This document shows, piece after piece, positions 54,485-62,872 of a DNA stretch of 64,000 bases. The stretch is from NCBI GenBank assembly GCA_902470695.1, contig CABRHH010000007.1, positions 32,772 through 96,771 on the forward strand, read 5' to 3'. Numbering within the stretch: the first letter of the stretch is position 1; each line of letters starts with the position of its first letter. A program made the position numbers and the translations under genes. Origin of the DNA: an uncultured Collinsella sp. (GTDB lineage Bacteria > Actinomycetota > Coriobacteriia > Coriobacteriales > Coriobacteriaceae). The notes beneath the pieces were generated by a model that was not told the origin of the DNA, did not search any database, and was given only the letters and a program-made list of their open reading frames with translations.

Positions 54485-54513
54485 CCGGCATCGTCGAACG
54501 CCGCGGCCGCTCT

Positions 54514-54559
54514 GCGCCCCAACGTGTGCCCAAGCGCCGCGTTGGGGCGCTTTGCTTTT
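54514..54559 (+). terminator. Intrinsic terminator of the zinc-ribbon gene
   Basis: GCGCCCCAACG (54514-54524) pairs with CGTTGGGGCGC (54540-54550), an 11-bp stem with a 15-base loop, followed by TTTGCTTTT. It is 29 bases after the stop codon. Confidence 0.85.
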
Positions 54560-54724
54560 GAAATCCCCCGCGAATCGGCAGGCTCCAGGACTGCACACGC
54601 GCGACCATAGCCCGAAACGGCCCCGCGCGGGCCGACCGAGCCCGACGTCGCATCCGGTTGCCAGGGCTCCAGAGCCCCCTGCGACACACGGACCCAAGCA
54701 TCACGTGAGCACGAATCGTTCGTC

Positions 54725-54761
54725 TCACAAGAAAAGGCGCCGAGGGAATCCTCGGCGCCTT
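54725..54761 (-). terminator. Intrinsic terminator of the rubredoxin gene
   Basis: A 12-bp perfect stem (54734-54745 with 54750-54761, AAGGCGCCGAGG/CCTCGGCGCCTT) closes a 4-base loop. On the minus strand it is followed by TTCTTG after the stem Ts. It is 66 bases beyond the rubredoxin stop codon. Confidence 0.85.
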
Positions 54762-54826
54762 CGTGGCTCATCGCGCTCCGCCATAGGGGCAGCGACGAGG
54801 TATGCAGGCTCGCAGCCGTGAGGTAC

Positions 54827-54964
54827 TTACTCCTCGACCGGCTCGAACTGATCGGGACCAACGCCGCACACGGGGCAGACGTAGTCCTCGGGCAGCTCGG
54901 GGGTATCAACCTCGACCTCGTAGCCGCAAACCACACACACGAACTTGTACGTCTTCTCTGCCAT
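54827..54964 (-). CDS. Rubredoxin, 45 residues
   Basis: A very short gene, easily missed. On the minus strand from ATG at 54964 to TAA at 54827-54829 it encodes a 45-residue rubredoxin. Its two iron-binding pairs are CVVCGYE (Cys10, Cys13) and [13 protein letters not shown] (Cys30, Cys33), the canonical CxxCG and CPxCG knuckles. It is slightly shorter than the usual 52-54 residues because of a reduced central loop. The ribosome-binding site is GAAAGGAAG. Rubredoxin passes electrons to superoxide reductase and rubrerythrin in anaerobes; a superoxide reductase is encoded at 12851-13216. A terminator follows at 54725-54761. Confidence 0.93.
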   Translation of the reverse strand: MAEKTYKFVCVVCGYEVEVDTPELPEDYVCPVCGVGPDQFEPVEE

Positions 54965-55302
54965 GGGTACTTCCTTTCACAGGCGATGAATGTACGTTGA
55001 AGGATACCCGATTGCATGCCATCCATACCACCGGAATCCAAGAACGAAAAAATGTTACTGAAAATAAATCCTATTAGCAAGTATCGAAGCACCCTCCGCA
55101 AGAAGTGCAGATGCCTCCGATGCGCACAACAATTGTGAACACCCCCATCTCGACACCAGCACCAGGAGTCCGGGCAGAAAACTCGAAGGAAGCATCCGCA
55201 CATCATCCGATTCGCACGAACACCCTGAACCGCACGCCCGAAGCCGAGCGCTCCGGGCCGCATGCCCGCAACCACGCACCCGGGGCCAAAAGCCCCAAAG
55301 CG
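54965..55302. other. 338-bp intergenic region upstream of rubredoxin
   Basis: No gene, tmRNA or repeat was recognised. The segment 55040-55080 is AT-rich and probably holds the rubredoxin promoter, although no clear -35/-10 pair is visible. The rest is the 3' flank of smpB. Confidence 0.45.
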
Positions 55303-55788
55303 CTACCTGCTACGCTGCTTCAACGCGCGGTCGACCTCGCGCTGCAAATCGCGCTCGGCCATGCTCGCCCGCTTGTCGTAGAGCTTCTTGCCGCGGCCCA
55401 AACCCAGCAGCAGCTTCACGCGGCCATTCTCGTCGAAATACAGCTCCAGGGGCACCAGTGCCACGCCGCGCACGCGCAGCTTGGTGTCCAGGTAGGTGAT
55501 CTGCTTGCGATGTAGCAGCAGCTTGCGGCGCCGATCGGGGTCGCGGTTGAAGATCGAGCCGTTGGAGTACGGATGGATGTGCACGTTGTGCAGCCAGCAC
55601 TCCCCGCCGCGGATCAGAGCGAACGAATCGGTGATCTGGCAGGCGCGCTCGCGCAGGCTGCGCACCTCGGTGCCCGACAGCACCACGCCGCACTCGAAGG
55701 TCTCGTCGATGAAGTACTCATGATGCGCCGAACGGTTCTTCGCGATCGTCTTCTTCGCCTTTTTCTCCCGTTGACCGAATCCCGGCAT
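55303..55788 (-). CDS. smpB: SsrA-binding protein SmpB
   Basis: A 161-residue SmpB, the tmRNA partner that rescues stalled ribosomes. Conserved blocks are KNRSAHHEYFIDETFECGVVLSGTEVRSLRE at the start and the C-terminal LLLGLGRGKKLYDKRASMAERD tail that enters the mRNA channel. It ends the unit rnr, TPR-like gene, smpB, all on the minus strand with gaps of 27 and 1 bases, a functional grouping of RNA decay and ribosome rescue. No ssrA gene is visible in this window. Confidence 0.96.
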   Translation of the reverse strand: MPGFGQREKKAKKTIAKNRSAHHEYFIDETFECGVVLSGTEVRSLRERACQITDSFALIRGGECWLHNVHIHPYSNGSIFNRDPDRRRKLLLHRKQITYLDTKLRVRGVALVPLELYFDENGRVKLLLGLGRGKKLYDKRASMAERDLQREVDRALKQRSR

Positions 55789-55789
55789 G

Positions 55790-56794
55790 CTACTCCCCTT
55801 TCACATCCTGCATCTGCGGCTCGCCCGCGCCCGGCTCGTCCGCCTCAGCAGCGGCGTCGCCCGCCGCGCACGTACCACCGGACGCATCCACACCATCGGC
55901 CGTGCCCGCGTCGGCGGCGCCTGCCGCACCGGTGGCGGTAGCCTCCGCGCGCTCCTGCGCCAGCTCGGCGTCGGAGGTGCGGATGAGCCGGATGAGGGCC
56001 TCGGCCGCCTCGGCGCCGATCAGGTCGCGCGCCCGCAGCGTATAGGTGGTCGCCGCGTTGCGATCGCCCGCCGCCGCGGCATCGGAGGCACACATCAGCA
56101 GGCAGATGGCCACCTCGGCACTCGGACTCGTGGCGATACCCTGCTCCTCGACCGCCCCCATCACGCGGCGCTCCTCCTCCTGCGCAAGCTCGGGAAGCTC
56201 CTCGCCCATCTGCTCGATGAACGTATCGGCATGGGCGTCGCCCGTGGCCAGGCGCTGCGCCAGGCGACGGCATCCCTCAGCTGCCAGCACGTTGTCGGTC
56301 TGCAGGAAGAAGTGGCCGAGGTTGGCGTAGGCGCGGGCCAGGGGCTCGGCATCGGCCGCGCGATCGAGCACCGATGCCGACAGCGCCGCCCACTCCTGCT
56401 GGTTGCCCAGCATGCCGAACAGCTCCGCCAGATCCAGGCGATACCGGCAGTTCATGGGGTTCCAGCGCACCGCCTGCATGAGCGCGTCGCGCGCAGGCTC
56501 CCACTCCTTGCGGGCGATATGCGCGAACGCGAGCGCGGCGTAGACCCGATCGAAGGGCACCGCCAGCTGCGTGAGCGAGCGCGGGTCGCGCTCCACCCGG
56601 CGATAGGCGAGCCGCTCGAAGGTGTCCGCAAACGAGAACCACTGGCGCTCGTCGGTTGCCTGGCACTCCTGCTGCGCGTACGCCTCGACCTGGGCCGCCA
56701 GCTCCTGCAGCAGCGGCAGGGCGGCATCGAGCTCGCCGGCGGCCAACAGCGCCTCGGCATGGGAAATATCGCGTGCCTCGATGGGCATGTCCAT
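55790..56794 (-). CDS. TPR-like helical protein between rnr and smpB
   Basis: A 334-residue all-helical protein with TPR-like helix pairs: AEALLAAGELDAALPLLQELAAQ, RVYAALAFAHIARKEWEPARDALMQAVRWNP and AELFGMLGNQQEWAALSASVLDRA. The last 60 residues are Ala/Asp/Gly-rich and probably disordered. No enzymatic motif is present. TPR proteins act as protein-binding scaffolds. It starts 27 bases after the rnr stop and ends one base before smpB, so a link to RNase R or trans-translation is suggested by position only. A homologue in other Coriobacteriia is likely but not recalled with certainty. Confidence 0.75.
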   Translation of the reverse strand: MDMPIEARDISHAEALLAAGELDAALPLLQELAAQVEAYAQQECQATDERQWFSFADTFERLAYRRVERDPRSLTQLAVPFDRVYAALAFAHIARKEWEPARDALMQAVRWNPMNCRYRLDLAELFGMLGNQQEWAALSASVLDRAADAEPLARAYANLGHFFLQTDNVLAAEGCRRLAQRLATGDAHADTFIEQMGEELPELAQEEERRVMGAVEEQGIATSPSAEVAICLLMCASDAAAAGDRNAATTYTLRARDLIGAEAAEALIRLIRTSDAELAQERAEATATGAAGAADAGTADGVDASGGTCAAGDAAAEADEPGAGEPQMQDVKGE

Positions 56795-56821
56795 AGGTTC
56801 CTCCTGTCGTGAATCAGGCTA

Positions 56822-59053
56822 TCAGTGTAGCGCAGCCCCCACCTGCACCGCGGTAAGATCGAGCCGCCCGCGCAGCACGTCCACGGAGGCGACCTCAACC
56901 GCCAGCCGCTGCCCCACGCCGATCACCGTCCCGTCGCTCGCGCCCACGAACCGCAGACGGCGTTCATCGAGCTCCCACCACTGGTCCCCCAGGCGCGACG
57001 GACGGATGAGCCCCTCGGCACCGGTATCGTCGAGCTGGACGAACGCGCCCAGATCGGACACCCACACCACCGTGCCCCGCACGCGCTGGCCGACCCGGTC
57101 GGCATAGTACTGGGCGACCTTGACCTTGTGGGAGGCGCGCGCCGCGGCGTCGGCCACGCGCTCCGCCTCGCTGGCCTGGCGGCACACCGACGGGCAGATG
57201 GCATCGAGCGCCTGCGACCCGGTGCCCACCAGCTCGCGCGCACGCGCCTGCGCGGCCTTGCGACCCAGCTCGCGCCGGGCGAGGGCGAGCTTGAGGACCC
57301 GGTGCACCACCAGGTCGGGATAGCGACGGATGGGGCTGGTGAAGTGGCAGTATGCCCGCGCACCGAGCGCGTAGTGCCCCTCGTTATCCGGCTTGTACAC
57401 CGCCCGCTGCTGCGCGCGCAGCAGCATCGCGTTCACCAGCGTCTCCACAGGCGTGCCCGCCGCGCGCTCGAGGGCCCGCGCGATGGCATGCGGCTCGCCC
57501 ACCATGATGCCGGGCGCCAGGTCGCTCTCGAGCGCACCGGCCTCGACGAGTGTGGCGGCCGCCGACGCCAGCGCATCGGGTGCCGGCGTCTCGTGGACGC
57601 GGTAGCATGCGGAGATGTCGCGGTCGGAGAGGAACTCGGCCACGCCTTCATTGGCCGCCAGCATCGCCTCCTCCACGAGCTGGGTCGCCGCCGTGGAAAC
57701 ACGCGCCTCCAGGCGCTGCGGGACGCCGCGCTCGTCGAGCAGGGCATGGACCTCCGTGGTGGCGAAGTCGATGGCCCCGCGGCGGCGGCGCAGCTCCCGG
57801 CGGGCGCAGGCCAGCTCGTGGGCATCGCGCAGCAGGCGCACGAGGTCGAAGCCCTGCGCCGCGGCCGCCTCGCAGGCCGCACGGGCACGCTCAGCGGCGG
57901 GGTGGGACGCGCTGTCGGCAGGCGCCTGTGCACCCGCGTCTGCGCCACCGGCGGGCGGCGCTGCGCCGGCACCCGCACCACCGGTGGACGTCGGTTCGTC
58001 CGCATCCTCCATCGACCGTGCCGGGCGCACCCCAGCCTCGCCCGGCGCGGCCTCCGAATCCGCCAGCAGCACCTCGACCGCGGCGTAATCCGTGCGCACC
58101 CGCGAGCGCATCACGCTCGGGTACGCCTCATAGGCCTCGATGCGGCCGAGCGCGTCAAAGCGCATGTCGACCGTCATCGCCAGACGGTCCTGCCCCGGCC
58201 GCAGCGAGCACACGTCGCAGCTCAGGTGCTCGGGCAGCATGGGCAGGACGCGGTCGGCCAGATACACCGAGGTGGAGCGGCGACGGGCTTCCAGGTCGAG
58301 CGTGGAGTCCCAGGGCACGTAGGCGGACACGTCGGCGATGTGGACGCCGAGCAGCCAGCCGCCTCCCGGCGTGCGCTCAAGCGAGAGGGCATCGTCGAAA
58401 TCGCGCGCATCGACCGGGTCGATCGTGACGGCGATGCGGTCGCGCGCGTCCCGGCGCAGCGGGTCGGCGAGTGCCGCAGGCACATCGACCGTGCAAGCGG
58501 CAGCCTCGTCGACCGCCTGCTGCGGGTAGCCCTCAACCAGGCCGAAGCGCGCCATGACGCATTCGACTCCCAGGCTCGGTGCCGCCGCGTCCCCGATGCG
58601 CCGCTCGAGCGTGACCACACCGGACTCCAGGCGCGTGGGGTAGCTCACGATCCGCGCGGACACGATGTCGCCCGCCTGGACCCCCAAGCGATCCGGGGAT
58701 CTGTCTTCAGGCAGGACGAAGAAATCCTGGCGAATGCGGCTGTCGAGCGGGCGCACCGCGCCGAGGGGCCCGGCCGGCTCGAAGATGCCCACAAGAGCGG
58801 CGACCGCGCGCTCGACCACCTGCTCGACCACCGCGCGACGCCCGCCACGGGAGACGCGCAGGCTCACGTACACCCTATCGCCCGGCATGGCGCCGGCCAG
58901 GCCGCGACTCGAGATGCGGAAGGTGCCCTCCGCCGTCTCGACCTCAGAGCGCCCCTCGAAGGCGCGCACCGTCCCCAGCAGCCCCGGCTGCCGGCGCTGG
59001 CGCGCGGCTCCACGCCGGGCACTCCTCGTATGCCGTCCTCTACCTCTGCCCAT
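56822..59053 (-). CDS. rnr: Ribonuclease R (RNB family 3'-5' exoribonuclease)
   Basis: A 743-residue RNase II/R family enzyme that degrades structured RNA. The first 20 residues are Arg/Gly-rich. The catalytic RNB motif IDPVDARDFDDA is at 211-222 with its cluster of aspartates, and ALGARAYCHFTSPIRRYPDLVVHRVL is intact. A C-terminal S1 domain ends the protein (VGQRVRGTVVWVSDLGAFVQLDD). An Ala/Gly/Pro-rich insertion of about 65 residues (332-398) interrupts the catalytic domain after YAAVEVLLAD. No N-terminal cold-shock domain is clear beyond a short OB-like stretch. It is the first gene of the rnr-TPR-smpB unit. Confidence 0.94.
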   Translation of the reverse strand: MGRGRGRHTRSARRGAARQRRQPGLLGTVRAFEGRSEVETAEGTFRISSRGLAGAMPGDRVYVSLRVSRGGRRAVVEQVVERAVAALVGIFEPAGPLGAVRPLDSRIRQDFFVLPEDRSPDRLGVQAGDIVSARIVSYPTRLESGVVTLERRIGDAAAPSLGVECVMARFGLVEGYPQQAVDEAAACTVDVPAALADPLRRDARDRIAVTIDPVDARDFDDALSLERTPGGGWLLGVHIADVSAYVPWDSTLDLEARRRSTSVYLADRVLPMLPEHLSCDVCSLRPGQDRLAMTVDMRFDALGRIEAYEAYPSVMRSRVRTDYAAVEVLLADSEAAPGEAGVRPARSMEDADEPTSTGGAGAGAAPPAGGADAGAQAPADSASHPAAERARAACEAAAAQGFDLVRLLRDAHELACARRELRRRRGAIDFATTEVHALLDERGVPQRLEARVSTAATQLVEEAMLAANEGVAEFLSDRDISACYRVHETPAPDALASAAATLVEAGALESDLAPGIMVGEPHAIARALERAAGTPVETLVNAMLLRAQQRAVYKPDNEGHYALGARAYCHFTSPIRRYPDLVVHRVLKLALARRELGRKAAQARARELVGTGSQALDAICPSVCRQASEAERVADAAARASHKVKVAQYYADRVGQRVRGTVVWVSDLGAFVQLDDTGAEGLIRPSRLGDQWWELDERRLRFVGASDGTVIGVGQRLAVEVASVDVLRGRLDLTAVQVGAALH

Positions 59054-59437
59054 GCATCCCCTTCATCTCGCGGAACTCGTCACATCTTCGCCTCTTGTAC
59101 CCAAACCCCAAGGCCGCCCGACGGGGCCTCGGGAGCGCCTGATAGCCGCTGCATCTCCGCATGCCACCTCGCCCGCCGCCCGCGACGCACCTGCATCCCG
59201 CCTCACCCGCCGCCCGCAGCGCCCCCGCATGCCACCTCACCCGACAGCGGCGACGGCCGCAGGCGCCGCAACGGCGCATGCGCTTCCCCCACCTGCGCTC
59301 AGCGGCGCCCAAGCAAAAAGCCCCCGGGCGCCTCCAGCGCATTCGCACGACGGCCGCCGAGCAGCACTCGACGGCCGGAACGCATGCGCGGAAACACCCG
59401 GGGGCTTCCAAAGGATTCGAACGGAGCCAGAAGGCCC
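59054..59437. other. 384-bp intergenic region between ftsX and rnr
   Basis: No gene is visible. It holds the ftsX terminator (59313-59407) and a short direct repeat CGCATGCCACCTC at about 59158-59170 and 59227-59239. The rnr promoter must lie at its right side, toward 59100, but was not identified. Confidence 0.5.
59313..59407 (-). terminator. Long-loop intrinsic terminator after ftsX
   Basis: AAGCCCCCGGG (59318-59328) pairs with CCCGGGGGCTT (59397-59407), an 11-bp stem enclosing about 68 bases that can form their own hairpin. Read on the minus strand the 3' arm is followed by TTTGCTT. It lies 31 bases beyond the ftsX stop. Confidence 0.65.
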
Positions 59438-60385
59438 TTACACCTTGAGGTAGCGCCTCATGGCAATCATGGAGCCGAACAGGCCGATGATCAGGCCGAG
59501 CAGCACCAGCGAACCGTAGGTGATGTAGTAGATCTGCATCGGCACGCTGAAGCTCATGAAGCTGATGCCCGAGGCCACCTGCGGGATGACCAGGTTGCGG
59601 ATCAGCTCGAGCGAGCCGATGGACAGCAGCGCACCCAGCAGCGCCTGAATCATGCCCTCGATGATGAACGGCCCGCGGATGAAGCCGTTGCTCGCGCCCA
59701 CCAGGCGCATGATCGCGATCTCGCGACGGCGCGCGGTGATGGACAGGCGGATAGTGTTGTTGATGAAGATGAAGGCTACGAACGTCAGCAGCGCCACCAG
59801 CACGACCGCGGCGATGCGGATGTAGTTGGTGAGCTGGAACAGACGGCTGACCTCCTTCTGCCCGTAAATCACGCTCTCGTTGAGGTCGGTCTGCAAATCG
59901 TCGGAATCCGGTGAGCTGTCATCCACGATCTTCTGGAAGTCGGGGTCGTCCTTGATCTTGTTCGCCATGGCCTCGACCTGGGAGGGATCCTCCATCTCGA
60001 TCGAGTAGGAGCGCGGCAGCGGGTTGTTGCCGTCCAGCGCCGCCATGGTGGCGTCGGCGTTGTCCGAGACGTTCTGGCTGTAGTCGGCCAGCGCGTCCTC
60101 CTTGGTCTTGAACTCGACCTTCTTGACGTTGTCCCAGCTCTCGAGCTTCTCCATGAAGGCCTTGACGTCGCTGTCGGAGGCCTCGTCGGAGATGAACGCG
60201 TTGATGGTGACCTGGTCCTCCACGTTGCCAATCGCGGAGTTCACCAGCACCGAGCCCACGATGAACAGGCCGATGATGAACAGCGACAGGAAGATGGTGA
60301 CGACGGCGCCGAAGGAGGTCGTCCAGTTGCGGAAGAAGTGCTTGAGGGCATCGCGCACGGAGTACCCCAGATTAGAAGGTGCCAT
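59438..60385 (-). CDS. ftsX: Cell division permease-like protein FtsX
   Basis: A 315-residue FtsX with the standard layout: a short cytoplasmic start (MAPSNLGYSVRDALKHFFRNW) and the first membrane helix (about 22-45). An extracellular domain of about 120 residues, rich in Asp/Glu/Ser and including VTINAFISDEASDSDVKAF, follows. Three helices close the protein, the conserved loop RLVGASNGFIRGPFIIEGM lying before the last two. With FtsE it activates peptidoglycan hydrolases at division. The start at 60385 lies inside the ftsE end (14-base overlap), indicating translational coupling. Confidence 0.95.
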   Translation of the reverse strand: MAPSNLGYSVRDALKHFFRNWTTSFGAVVTIFLSLFIIGLFIVGSVLVNSAIGNVEDQVTINAFISDEASDSDVKAFMEKLESWDNVKKVEFKTKEDALADYSQNVSDNADATMAALDGNNPLPRSYSIEMEDPSQVEAMANKIKDDPDFQKIVDDSSPDSDDLQTDLNESVIYGQKEVSRLFQLTNYIRIAAVVLVALLTFVAFIFINNTIRLSITARRREIAIMRLVGASNGFIRGPFIIEGMIQALLGALLSIGSLELIRNLVIPQVASGISFMSFSVPMQIYYITYGSLVLLGLIIGLFGSMIAMRRYLKV

Positions 60386-61610
60386 AGTTGCCGTAGCCTC
60401 CCCTCTCCTGATCGCGGATGACGCGGCCGCCCTCAAGGGCGATGACGCGACGGTGCATGGAATCGACCATCTCGCGGTCGTGGGTTGCCACGATCACGGT
60501 GGTGCCGGTGCGGTTGATGCGCTCCAGCAGCTTCATGATGCCCAGCGAGATCGCCGGGTCGAGGTTGCCCGTGGGCTCGTCGCAGATCAGCAACGGCGGG
60601 CGGTTCACCATGGCGCGGGCCACCGAGACGCGCTGCTGCTCGCCACCGGAGAGCTGGTCGGGCAGGGAGTTCATCTGCTCGGCCAGGCCCACCAGGCGCA
60701 GCACCTCGGGCACCTGCGCGCGGATCACACCGCGCGGCTTGCCGATGCACTGCAGGGCGAACGCCACGTTCTCGTAGGCCGTGCGGTTGGGCAGCAGCTT
60801 GTAGTCCTGGAACACGGCGCCGATCTGGCGGCGCAAAAACGGGATCTTGCGGTTCTTGATGCGCATGAGGTCCTGACCGGCCACCAGCACGCGGCCGCTC
60901 GTGGGCTTGACGTTGCGCAGCATGGTGTTGAGCAGCGTGGTCTTGCCGGAGCCGGAATGGCCCACGAGGAAGACGAACTCGCCGGGGTAGATCTCGATGT
61001 TGACATCGTCCAGCGCGGGCTTGTTGGGCTGCGCGGGGTAGATCTTGGTGACGTGCTCCATGAGGATCACGGGCTCGACGCCGGCCTCGCGGGCCTGACG
61101 GGCCCGGGAATCGTCCACGGGGGCGAACACGGTGGTGAAGTCCGGGTTGGCGAGTGCGGCGTCCACATCGGCCACCTGACGCGCTTGGTCGGCATCACGG
61201 GAGGTGCCGGCGTCCCCACCCGAGGTGCGGAAGTTCTCGGGGGTCAGCGCCGGATCGGGGACGGGCACCGAAGCGGGTGCCGGGGCAGCCGGGGCCGGGG
61301 CAGCGGCCTGTGCCATGAACGCGCCGGTGTCATCGGGGGCCGGGCGAGCCGGGGCGGCGGGGTCCTCAGGCGAGGGCACGCCGAACAGCGAGGCGGACGT
61401 GGCCTGGCCGGGAGCCGTCGACGGGGCCGCAGCGGGCGCCGCATCCGGGCCGGCCTGCGGGACCGCAGCATGGCGCGGGCGCGGGACGGGCTGATCGAAC
61501 AGCCGATCTTGAGCATCCGAAGAGGGGGCTGCCTCACGCGGGGCGGCACCGGGTGCCGGCGTCTGCGGGGCTGCCTGTTCATCTCCGGGAGTACGGAAGT
61601 GGTTACCCAC
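60372..61610 (-). CDS. ftsE: Cell division ATP-binding protein FtsE with a long N-terminal extension
   Basis: A 412-residue FtsE. The ABC ATPase domain begins at residue 184 (MEHVTKIYPAQPNKPALDDV) with Walker A GHSGSGKT, the signature LSGGEQQRV, Walker B LLICDEPTGNLD and the H-loop ATHDREM. Residues 1-182 are an Ala/Pro-rich, low-complexity extension with mild acidic patches (MGNHFRTPGDEQAAPQTPAP and on). Ordinary FtsE is about 225 residues. The extension is likely translated: the GTG at 61610 has AAGGAG five bases upstream, and no ribosome-binding site precedes residue 184. It is first in ftsE-ftsX. Confidence 0.93.
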   Translation of the reverse strand: MGNHFRTPGDEQAAPQTPAPGAAPREAAPSSDAQDRLFDQPVPRPRHAAVPQAGPDAAPAAAPSTAPGQATSASLFGVPSPEDPAAPARPAPDDTGAFMAQAAAPAPAAPAPASVPVPDPALTPENFRTSGGDAGTSRDADQARQVADVDAALANPDFTTVFAPVDDSRARQAREAGVEPVILMEHVTKIYPAQPNKPALDDVNIEIYPGEFVFLVGHSGSGKTTLLNTMLRNVKPTSGRVLVAGQDLMRIKNRKIPFLRRQIGAVFQDYKLLPNRTAYENVAFALQCIGKPRGVIRAQVPEVLRLVGLAEQMNSLPDQLSGGEQQRVSVARAMVNRPPLLICDEPTGNLDPAISLGIMKLLERINRTGTTVIVATHDREMVDSMHRRVIALEGGRVIRDQERGGYGNYGTF

Positions 61611-61939
61611 TGGAGCTCCTTAGAGTCGTACATTTCAACTACAAGTACGGCAGGTATTGTACCAACTCGGGCAATCCCCCGCCCAAGGAGCATCGAAGCT
61701 GCACACAAACGTAGGTGTCGTGCACCACAAAACCAGTGCCGCATGCGGCCGGGACGCGCGCCGGGGGCATACGGCACCGCGGCATCCGCATCCGTTCGAA
61801 CGACCGGCAAGCGACGCGCTGTGGCAACTGCGTCCTCAAGGCGACCGAGCGGACGACGCGCCGCCGGCATGTGGCGAAGGCCCGGCTCCCCGCTAAGGGA
61901 AACCGGGCCGTTGCACCCGTTGCAGCGTGCCGCAGCCGC
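61611..61939. other. 329-bp intergenic region between transketolase and ftsE
   Basis: No gene is visible. On the left is a hairpin GGCCCGG/CCGGGCC (61879-61909, 7-bp outer stem plus inner TCCC/GGGA), which may end transketolase transcription. On the right, toward ftsE, a TACAAT -10-like element occurs (complement of about 61656-61661). Confidence 0.5.
61879..61909 (-). terminator. Probable hairpin terminator after the transketolase genes
   Basis: GGCCCGG (61879-61885) pairs with CCGGGCC (61903-61909), with a further TCCC/GGGA pairing inside. It is 30 bases after the transketolase stop on the minus strand. The T-run is weak, so termination efficiency is uncertain. Confidence 0.5.
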
Positions 61940-62869
61940 CTACCGGCCCAGCACCTCGCGCGCCTTCGCGGCGATCCCGGCGGCGTCAAGCCCATAGTGA
62001 GCCAGAAGCTCGGCCGCCGTGCCCGACTGGCCGAAGCCCGTCATGCCCAGACGGCTCACGCGCACCGGCGCGCGCTCGGCCAAAAACTCGGCCACCGCCG
62101 AACCCATGCCGCCGTACACGCTGTGCTCCTCGACGGTGAGCACACAGCCGGTCTTGGCAGCCGACGCCGCGACCGTCTCCTCATCGAGCGGCTTTACGCT
62201 CATCACGTCGACGACCTCGGCGGAGATGCCCTCCTCGGCCAGGGCCGCGGCCGCCTTAAGCGCGAAGCCCACCTCGACGCCGCACGCCATGATCGAGATG
62301 TCCGACCCTTCGCGCAGCACGCGGGCGAAGGCCGGGCGGTCCAGCTCGAAGGGCTCATCGTACACGGAAAGCGGGGTCTCGCGGCCCAAGCGCACGTACA
62401 CCGGCCCCGGCGTGGCCGCCGCGAAGCGCAGGGCGGCGCGGGCGGCCTCGTAGTCGGCCGGCACCAGCACGCGCATGTGGGGCAGCACGCGCATGAGCGC
62501 GATGTCCTCGAGCGCCTGATGCGTCTCGCCGTCCGGGCCCACGGTGATGCCGGCGTGCGTGGGGCACACCTTCACATCGAGGTTCGACACGCACACGGTG
62601 TTGCGGATCTGCTCCCAGCAGCGACCGGAGCCGAATACCGCGAACGAGCCGGTGAAGACCGTCTTGCCCGCCAGCGCCAGGCCGGACGCCACGCCGATCA
62701 TGTTCTGCTCGGCGATGCCCACGTCCACGAAGCGGTCCGGGAATGCCGCGCCGAACTTGCCCAGCGTGGTGGAGCCCGCCAGGTCGGCGTCGACCGCCAT
62801 GATGTCCTGCCCCTGCTCCACCAGCTCGATCAGCGTCTCGCCGAACGCAGCGCGCGTTGCCTTCGCCAT
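61940..62869 (-). CDS. Transketolase, C-terminal subunit
   Basis: A 309-residue protein containing the pyrimidine-binding and C-terminal domains of transketolase (MAKATRAAFGETLIELVEQG, VGIAEQNMIGVASGLALAGK, then VEEHSVYGGMGSAVAEFL). The conserved Glu in GIAEQNM activates thiamine pyrophosphate. It forms a heterotetramer with the product of the gene three bases upstream. Together they interconvert pentose and triose/tetrose phosphates in the non-oxidative pentose phosphate pathway. Splitting transketolase into two genes is common in anaerobes and archaea. It is not DXP synthase, because the partner lacks DXS-specific features. Confidence 0.93.
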   Translation of the reverse strand: MAKATRAAFGETLIELVEQGQDIMAVDADLAGSTTLGKFGAAFPDRFVDVGIAEQNMIGVASGLALAGKTVFTGSFAVFGSGRCWEQIRNTVCVSNLDVKVCPTHAGITVGPDGETHQALEDIALMRVLPHMRVLVPADYEAARAALRFAAATPGPVYVRLGRETPLSVYDEPFELDRPAFARVLREGSDISIMACGVEVGFALKAAAALAEEGISAEVVDVMSVKPLDEETVAASAAKTGCVLTVEEHSVYGGMGSAVAEFLAERAPVRVSRLGMTGFGQSGTAAELLAHYGLDAAGIAAKAREVLGR

Positions 62870-62872
62870 CCT

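Noticed and set aside
59408..59437. TTCGAATC motif on the minus strand resembling a tRNA T-loop
   Set aside because: No acceptor, D or anticodon arms can be folded around it, and it lies in the ftsX 3' flank.
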